Source: Fragilariopsis cylindrus CCMP1102
Taxonomy: Eukaryota > Bacillariophyta > Bacillariophyceae > Bacillariales > Bacillariaceae
Length of the DNA: 64,000 bases
Reading direction: 5' to 3'
Assembly (NCBI GenBank): GCA_900095095.1
Contig: FMBT01000171.1
Span: forward strand, 19,259 to 83,258
A program made the translations under genes and the position numbers. How positions within the stretch are numbered: the stretch's first letter is position 1; each line of letters opens with the position of its first letter. The notes beneath the pieces are model-generated. The model searched no databases, was not told the origin of the DNA, and worked only from the letters and a program-made list of their open reading frames with translations. Below, in pieces: positions 57,441 to 64,000 of this stretch.

Positions 57441-60162
57441 TCAACGCCGCCGTGCTGCTCGTGCTGCATCCAAATTTGCCTGTGCTTCTACTTGTGTTCG
57501 CTGTCGTGCTTGTTGTCGTGCTTGTTGACGTGCTTGCTGTGCTTGCTGCCGTGCCTGCGAACGCTGTTGTGCTTGTGCTAGTTGTGCTTGTGCTCGCTGA
57601 TGCGTCCGCTGTACCAATCTATCCATATCCCTTTGCGCCGCCGCTACTCCTCTTTCTCGGTAGCCTTGTCGTTGTTGTGCATGTGCGACCGCCTCCCTCG
57701 CTCGTTGTTGTACATCTGCAGCCATCCTTTCTGCGACTCGTAGCCCTCTCGGTTGCTGTAGCTGTTGTCCCCGTTGTCGTCGCGGTTGCGATGGATCATG
57801 CATAATTTGATCAACGTCTAATTGCACTTCTGCTGTTATATCTCCACCGCCTTCTTTCTGAAGATCCTCTTCATATTCTTTTTTAGCTGCTAATCCCGCG
57901 TCACGCATTGCCTGTTCGTCATCTTCTTCGTCGTTGGTATATAGTTTACACTTACCACAGCTAGAATGATCACAATGGGGCGTCTGACAAAAATGAACAT
58001 AAGGATTTCCTTTAGCCAAGGGGGTATTGCATACGTAGCATAGCTTCATTCCGCACGCACATGTCATTTTGTTACAACCGTCTGATTTGATAAACTTCTT
58101 TTTGCAACTCGGACAAACTCGCATCTTCGCCTCACTTAGAGCTTCTTCGATCTTTAGACGTCCATTGTCTTGTCGGTTTTGTTTGACCACTTCTTCGCAG
58201 CGCAAGGGTATATGCGATTCCAGGCCACACTTTTTACAAGAGGAAAATTGACAATCTTGTACAGGACATTCAAAAACCATTTGTGTTTCAGCAAGTTCAG
58301 CCTGGTATCCACATTTGGGACACGTGGACACGTTACCAAGTAGGCCAGCTCGTTGAATCTGAGCCGTGGTCTGTAGTTCTGAATATTTCTCCCATAACTT
58401 TTTAGGCAACGCCTTTTGCAAGTGCTCATCTCGAAAGCCAGAGTTACACCCTCCACCATCACAGCATTTGATTTCTAAGGCCGGTTTTTTGGTTTCTCTA
58501 TCAATGCCTAAATTCCCCGAACCAAATACTTGACTCTCAACATATTGTAAAATGCAGTCCATACAAAACAAATGCTATATTGTGCGTGGTCACGTAGTTG
58601 AAGTTACAGTTGGAGGAAAGCAAATAAATAAAGTTACACAAAACAATTGTATCGTTTGTGAGTTTTCTTTTATTGTAAAAAATATCCATGATTCGACAAT
58701 GAAAATGTAAAAAAGAACAGAAAATTTCAAAAGCAAGAGCTATTCAATAATACTTAGCCGTCCAACACACTCACCCCCTTTTCCTTACAGGGAACGCATT
58801 CCTCTTTAGCGACATCGTCAAAACAGATGCCACATTCAACGGTCGATCCATCCTCCACAGAAAATTTACGAACCGCCTCACGTCGTAAGCGGTGTTGAAT
58901 ATTTTCCCTCCATTCTTTAAATTTCTTGTCATAATGATGGTGCTCATCTTGTAATATGGGATCACTTAGCGCAGGACAACATACTCCTATCTTCTTTCTA
59001 GGTTTTTGCATACATTGAATAACACTTCCTATGCGTAACTTGACTTCTTCAGATATACGCCCTCGTATTAAGACAGCTTTTAATATTTGGTAGTGTTGGT
59101 TTTCTTCCTTTTTAGCTTTTTCAGCAGCGTCAGATCCGACCGCAGCGGCAACACCTTTTCCTCCATCGCTACCATTAGGACTATTCTTACCGACGATAGT
59201 GTCATGAATATAATTACGGGTCATTGTGTATCGTCCATGATTTTGTGATAGTAATGTTCTGACATTATTTTTCTTAATAAAGCAAAAATCATACTGGAGC
59301 AATTTTATAACTTGATTTTCGTAGTCATCGCTAGGCTCAAATGAAGTTGGTGATGAGTAGTCGTACTTTGGTGCTATTGATTTCCTTCCTCGAACAACAA
59401 CTGCAGCAGACTTGCTACTATTGATATTATTGGCGCGCGCCGGTACGTCAATTGAAATAGGTTTCGTTTGTTTCGGATAATCACTTTCTAAAAGAATCGC
59501 AACGACTACTTCAGTTCTGTATGCTTGCTCTCTAAGTTTTTTCTTAAGGAAGGATTCATCTACATCAGGAACAATTTCCAACACACAAAGAAAGGCCTTA
59601 TTTTCGGGATTTTCTTCCACCTGAATAGCAGCGGCTGGAGGAGCTTTTTTTCTACCACCAGCAGCAGCAGCAGCAGTGGCAGCAGGGGGAGCCTTTCTAT
59701 TATTCATATCTGACTGATCTAAAACTTGAACCTCATCATCATTATCAGATGAGGCTACTGATGGTTTCGATGCAGGTTTTCTATCTAAATTGTTGTTGTC
59801 GTCGTCGTCATCTGGAATTACAATTTCTTCTGACACGGAGTAGGCAGCAACGGGACCACGGTTACGTCGGTTTGTCCACGGTTTGGCAGCAGGCTTTACA
59901 TTCAAGTTTTCATCGTCGTCGTCATCATCATCATCGTCCAATATTTCTATGACGTCAACGGTTGCTGCAGACGCAGATGCTGATGCTGGAGCGACGCGAT
60001 GTTGTTGTTGTTGTTGTCCCTCATTATTGTCGCTTCGAATTTTCTTTTACGTCCTCGACCAGACACGGCCTTTTCGTTCTCGTAGTCTACCCCAGTAACA
60101 TTGTAAGTGTGATTTTTCCCTGGCTGGTTGAACGGTTGCAATTTTTTTGGAATGTTGCTCAT
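57441..60162 (-). CDS. RBR-type E3 ubiquitin ligase (RNF216-like)
   Basis: Two exons, 60162-58775 and 58574-57441, with a 200-nt intron. One missing A in the minus-strand A4 (60040-60043) restores 840 residues exactly. The N-terminal half is disordered and acidic with D-V-I-E-I-L-D-D-D and E-I-V-I-P-D-D-D-D, both resembling SUMO-interaction motifs. RING1 (C-G-I-C ... CVPCKEKGHLFCMDC) is split by the intron. The IBR has CPKCGYQAEL and CPVQDCQFSSCKKCG. RING2 is RVCPSCKKKFIKSDGCNKMT followed by C-A-C-G; that next Cys (near residue 630) is the expected catalytic one. The arrangement fits RNF216/TRIAD3-type ligases. The C-terminal 130 residues are a long Arg/Gln/Ala-rich helix or coiled coil. Confidence 0.88.
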
Positions 60163-60620
60163 GGTTTCATTATCCTGATTTTCTTTTTAGTAAGATACTA
60201 CATTAACCTAAAAATACAATCAACACTACAAACACCAACGGACGATTTGTAATCAATTATTGTAATCAAAGAGAGTGTTTCGTCGCTGGTTGGCTTTTTT
60301 GAGTTTTGAGTGATAAAATTCGAACACGGATACCCTCAGTCATATTTAATATTAACCGCGCAGAGGGCCATAAAAGGGTCTAATATAGTACTAGACAAAA
60401 AGGCAAGTTTTACTGCTTATATTATTCGTCTTTACATTCATCGTTTAAACAACGTGTGTTGTGACTCATCATTCACCTCACAATAACTTTCATTCAACAC
60501 TATCTTTTGTAAGATCTACCGTACTATAATTGATAAGAAGGTATGTTGTAGAAATCACAAGAGGCTGAAGAAACAACAGCAGAAACCAACAGTACCGCAA
60601 TTATCACAACGAAAACGACG
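60163..60620. promoter_or_regulatory. Divergent intergenic promoter region
   Basis: Separates the starts of the RBR ligase (minus) and the second VTT-domain gene (plus). No defined element can be named. Confidence 0.4.
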
Positions 60621-62617
60621 ATGACAACGTCGATAACGAATAGTAGGATGATGCAAAAAACGAACTGGTCCAGTAGATCTTTTCTCACTGTCTGTTGTTT
60701 GATGATTTTCCCCTCCGATGCATTTCAATTCCCATCATCGACGATATCAACAGCAAAACAACAATACAAGTACACGACAACTTATAGAACCCATTCATCA
60801 CTTACGCATACGCGATCCTCTCCATCATCGTCTTCTTCTTCTTCTGTTTTACATGTTTATAATGATGATGAAGAGAAAGAACAAATAGAAGAAGCACGAG
60901 TTAATATATATCAATCCCGTCGTGGAGAAATCCGTACAATGTTAAAAAGTGCAGAATCATTACGTAATTTTCGTTATGAAAAAGGATTTGTTCCTGAACT
61001 CGACGAGGATGGTAATCCCGTGAAGGATGAAGCTAGTGCAAAAACAGCTGTGACTGCTACAGCATTTGCGGTGACTGCTGGTGCTATAATTTTAAGAGTG
61101 GGCGGACGGGCTGCATTAGTGAGTGCGGTTGGTTTAGATTTTATTCAGGATAATCCTGATATGCAAAATCAGATCAATCAAGTATTGGAATATACAGAAA
61201 CAATGGATCCATTATTAAAAAGTGGATTATTTATCTTTGGTTGGACGTTAACAAAGACTTTTTGCTTTGATGCTGCAGGGATTGTGCTTGCATTCAGTTC
61301 TGGTATATTATTTGGTGGTGTATTACAAGGAGCGGTCATGTCAGCATTAGGTGCAACGATCGGATCAAGTGTTGCATTTGCATTGGTACGTATACGAAAG
61401 GCTTTAATTTAATATGTACATTTGTATTCGTCCAGAAAGAAAAAATCTAGATCACGATGTTTGAAATGTTAATCGTACATTCAATTCACGTTTTTTTGTT
61501 TTCTTTCTTCTGACAATTTCTTTTAGGCAAAAGCAGATACACCAATTCGCAAGAAGGCATTAGAGGTTGTTGAAGAAAATCCATCATTAAGAGGATTAGA
61601 AAAGGTTGTTGCAGATGAAGGTCTAAAGGCAGTTTTGACGTTGCGATTGGCACCAATCCTACCTATACCTTTGGGGATGTATAATTATGTATATGGTGTA
61701 TCAAATATACGGTATTGGGAGTTTGCTGGTGGAATTTTCTTAGGTTCGCTTAAGCCGTACTTTTTAGATTCATATTTGGGATATTTTGGTAAATCATTAG
61801 TAGATGGTTCAGCAGCAGCACAAGCAGCAGAAAATGGTGGTGCTGGTACTTTACAAGACTATGTTTTAATCGGAGTACTTGGATTCAGTGTTTTGATTGG
61901 AGTCTTTGCGTCGCAACTTGCAGCGGAAACATGGGATGCTATTTTGAAAGAGCAAGAAGAGGAAGAAAAGAAACTCAAAGGCGATAGCAATAATGATGGT
62001 GATGATGATGATGTTATGACAGAAATATTTGGATGGGAATTACCACAATGGGCTGTTGGATTTCAATATGCTTTAAATGATGCAGGAGACGTGTCGATGC
62101 ATTAGTGTTACAAGAATATGATGCAAAAGTTTGGAATTGTACTGAGGAAAAATCTCTTTTGGAGTTGAAATATCCAAAAATACTTTACCCGACGAAACAA
62201 ATCCTGCATTGGATCCAAAAAGTCCTGAAATTACCGGAAAATACCAAGGATTTGATTATGGGGAATGACATGTGATGGAATAGTATTAGTCCTATATTGT
62301 TTACATACTTTTTAAAATTTGCTGATCCATTATTTAATGACAAAGCATTCCAAGAAGAACGAATAATGAAAGACGAAGGAGGGGCCAATAATAATAATGA
62401 CATTAATAACGCAGCAACAATAACAGCAACAATAACGGTAACAGACGACAATGAACAGTTATTATCGAACGATTCTTCTACTGAGGGAGGTGATACTTCA
62501 CTGTCGAGAGAATTCAACTATCAAACCTTCCTTAATCAATTACTAGCACTTAAAGATGAAACGAGACGACGCTTAGAAGAAGCTGACGAAAAGATCAATC
62601 GGCTGAATGATAAATAG
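60621..62617 (+). CDS. Plastid-directed VTT-domain membrane protein
   Basis: Two exons, 60621-61385 and 61527-62617. Four missing bases (near 62086, at 62176-62180, near 62247 and at the T5 near 62310) restore one frame of 619 residues. The N-terminus is a signal peptide ending P-S-D-A-F-Q-F-P, the diatom plastid-import motif. The VTT domain includes AGIVLAFSSGILFGGVLQGA, GATIGSSVAFALAKAD (across the intron), LTLRLAPILPIPLGMYNYVY and YWEFAGGIFLGSLKPYFLDS, with the conserved R-L-A-P-x-x-P-x-P of SNARE-associated/DedA proteins. A last helix (YVLIGVLGFSVLIGVFASQL) precedes an acidic region and a C-terminal helix (LNQLLALKDETRRRLEEADE). Likely a plastid membrane protein; substrate unknown. Confidence 0.8.
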
Positions 62618-63364
62618 CGATAATAATGATGATGATAAATACGATTATACAGATCTTTTAACTGTCCAAATTATTTTCAAATGTAACAACCCGCATCGCT
62701 ACACAGACTAAACGGCTATATACAATATTATACTACGAATCGAATCATTTTTGACATTTATTATTAAGGTGGTACAATTGTACGTTTTTAGTATGAATTA
62801 TAAGATATTTTTTTTGGCTTGTTACTCTCTTATCATATCTTCTATTATTTTTCGGTTTGCGAGAGAGTGAGTGTTACTATACAAAATGGAAATGATTCAT
62901 TCAGTTCTATCAGAGTACCTTAGCAGAAAAGTAATCATGCAATTGATGCTAGTTCTCTTTTCTTTCTTTCTCTCTCTCTTCTCTCAAAGGAACGAAACAA
63001 CGCCCCACGTCCCTCATTGTGTGACTTGAGAGATTCCTGAATCCCGAATTTTTGATCCTTGTTTTATATTAATTCCCGACTTTTTCTATTTCTTATTTGT
63101 TCTTAATTGATCGCTGCTGTCTTGGAAGAAAATATTTATTTCGGTCAAGTCAATGATATAATAATAATTTGTGCCATCATTCACTCCCAATATACTCAAA
63201 ATGACGCATTTGGTATCATCCGTCGTGTCATCATCGTTCCGAAAGGTGTCGGTAATACTATTCTATTAGATCCCCATCTAGCATCTTCCTCGCCTATCGT
63301 ATCGAACCTTCCATCCCGAGAACTTCATTCATATAATGATTGAGAGCAATTATACTACCGGTCT
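62618..63364. other. Convergent spacer
   Basis: Between the 3' end of the VTT gene and the 3' end of the minus-strand gene at the right edge. A 78-codon plus-strand frame at 63107-63343 has no family features. Confidence 0.5.
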
Positions 63365-64000
63365 TTAGTAGATAATCCACCCAAACATCGTTGGAACCTC
63401 GCCATCATTGTCGTTGACGTCGTCGTCCTTCACTCTATTATTATTATTATTATTATCATTATCTTTTTGTTTATCGGCAATGACATCATCATCATCATTA
63501 TCACCCTCATCTTTCTCTAATAAAACGCAGCATGCATCGTCGATAACTGATGTTGGTGAAGAACAAGATATTTCCTTTTCAGGAGAAGGACGAATGACAA
63601 CAAGCTCGGGAGGAGGAGGAGGAGGAGAATTCTTTTTCTTCTTTTTCTTTCGTCTTTTCTTCGTAGTACTACGAGTGTTGTTGTTGTTGTTGTTGGTATT
63701 ATCATCACCAACAGTATTAGCAGTATTAGCAGTATCAGTAAAGTAGTAGTAGTAGTAGTAGTAGTAGCGTTACTGATTTCTTTTCCTTCTACAAGATGCT
63801 GTTGTGGTTGTAGTTGTGTTGTCGTTTGTTTTGTTGGAACTTTTTTGTAGCATTCGAGACAATGAAAGGATTTGTAATCTCGAGATGACGACGATGACGA
63901 TGATGACGAAGTGCTCAGCATAGTAGCATTAGTCGATAATGATGATAATGATGCTGATATCCATTGTTGATTATTATTACCATCGGTTCTGCAATCGGTA
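63365..64000 (-). CDS. Unknown low-complexity protein, 5' end cut off
   Basis: The 3' part of a minus-strand gene running off the right edge; stop at 63365-63367. Read inward from the edge: a Ser-rich stretch, then YKSFHCLECYKKVPTKQ with a C-x-x-C pair that may belong to a zinc finger, a run of Thr, and after a one-base shift near 63740 a tail with DTANTANTVGDDNTNNNN, a basic K-K-R-R-K-K-K-K-K cluster, six Pro, KEISCSSPTSVIDDACCVLL, an Asp/Asn-rich region and the end EVPTMFGWIIY. The correct frame was chosen because it gives balanced charged protein rather than poly-Leu. No family recognised. A nuclear location is suggested only by the basic cluster. Confidence 0.5.

Overview
The window is nuclear DNA of a diatom, probably a pennate one. 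The evidence is a DUF6824 protein, several preproteins whose signal peptide ends in the Phe-containing motif that targets diatom and other secondary plastids, short GT-AG introns, glutamine/asparagine-rich proteins and AT-rich spacers. About two dozen genes, five tRNA genes and several repeats can be supported. I can suggest no species with confidence.

Layout. 0-10.2 kb: a glutathione S-transferase remnant, plastid IF-3, a DUF6824 protein, a decayed membrane-protein gene and a plastid FAD monooxygenase. 10.3-16 kb: a four-helix membrane protein, a sepiapterin-reductase-like SDR, a radical-SAM aminomutase and an atypical SDR. 17-23 kb: an AGC kinase with a huge Q-rich N-terminus and a GC-rich NicO/UreH-type metal transporter. 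23-27.2 kb: an ABC half-transporter containing two homologous introns, flanked by a 34-nt exact direct repeat and a small MITE. 27.6-33.3 kb: a calpain with ubiquitin- and SUMO-binding motifs, then plastid ClpS. 34.3-34.75 kb: three tandem selenocysteine tRNA genes. 35-41 kb: a large diatom membrane protein, a small coiled-coil protein and a VTT-domain protein. 41.5-48 kb: two identical tRNA-Pro(UGG) genes around a multicopper oxidase and a long empty AT-rich stretch. 48-64 kb: a Cys-rich single-pass membrane protein, a CrtI-type carotenoid desaturase/isomerase, EMC1, an RBR E3 ligase, a second VTT-domain protein and a truncated gene at the right edge.

How it fits together. Six genes look plastid-directed: IF-3, FAD monooxygenase, radical-SAM aminomutase, ClpS, CrtI-like enzyme and the second VTT protein. 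Otherwise this is an ordinary eukaryotic mixture with no operons. The calpain and the RBR ligase both carry SUMO-interaction-like motifs and both point to ubiquitin signalling, but they are 25 kb apart and no functional link is shown.

Reading frames. Many genes are interrupted by single-base frameshifts, nearly all of them one base short and most of those in short homopolymers. In eight genes I added back the inferred bases (and removed two extra ones), and the total exon length then became an exact multiple of three. I therefore read most broken genes here as intact genes in an imperfectly polished assembly. The most notable biological items are the tRNA-Sec triplet, with one copy carrying an almost wholly replaced but still paired D-stem, and the pair of introner-like introns.
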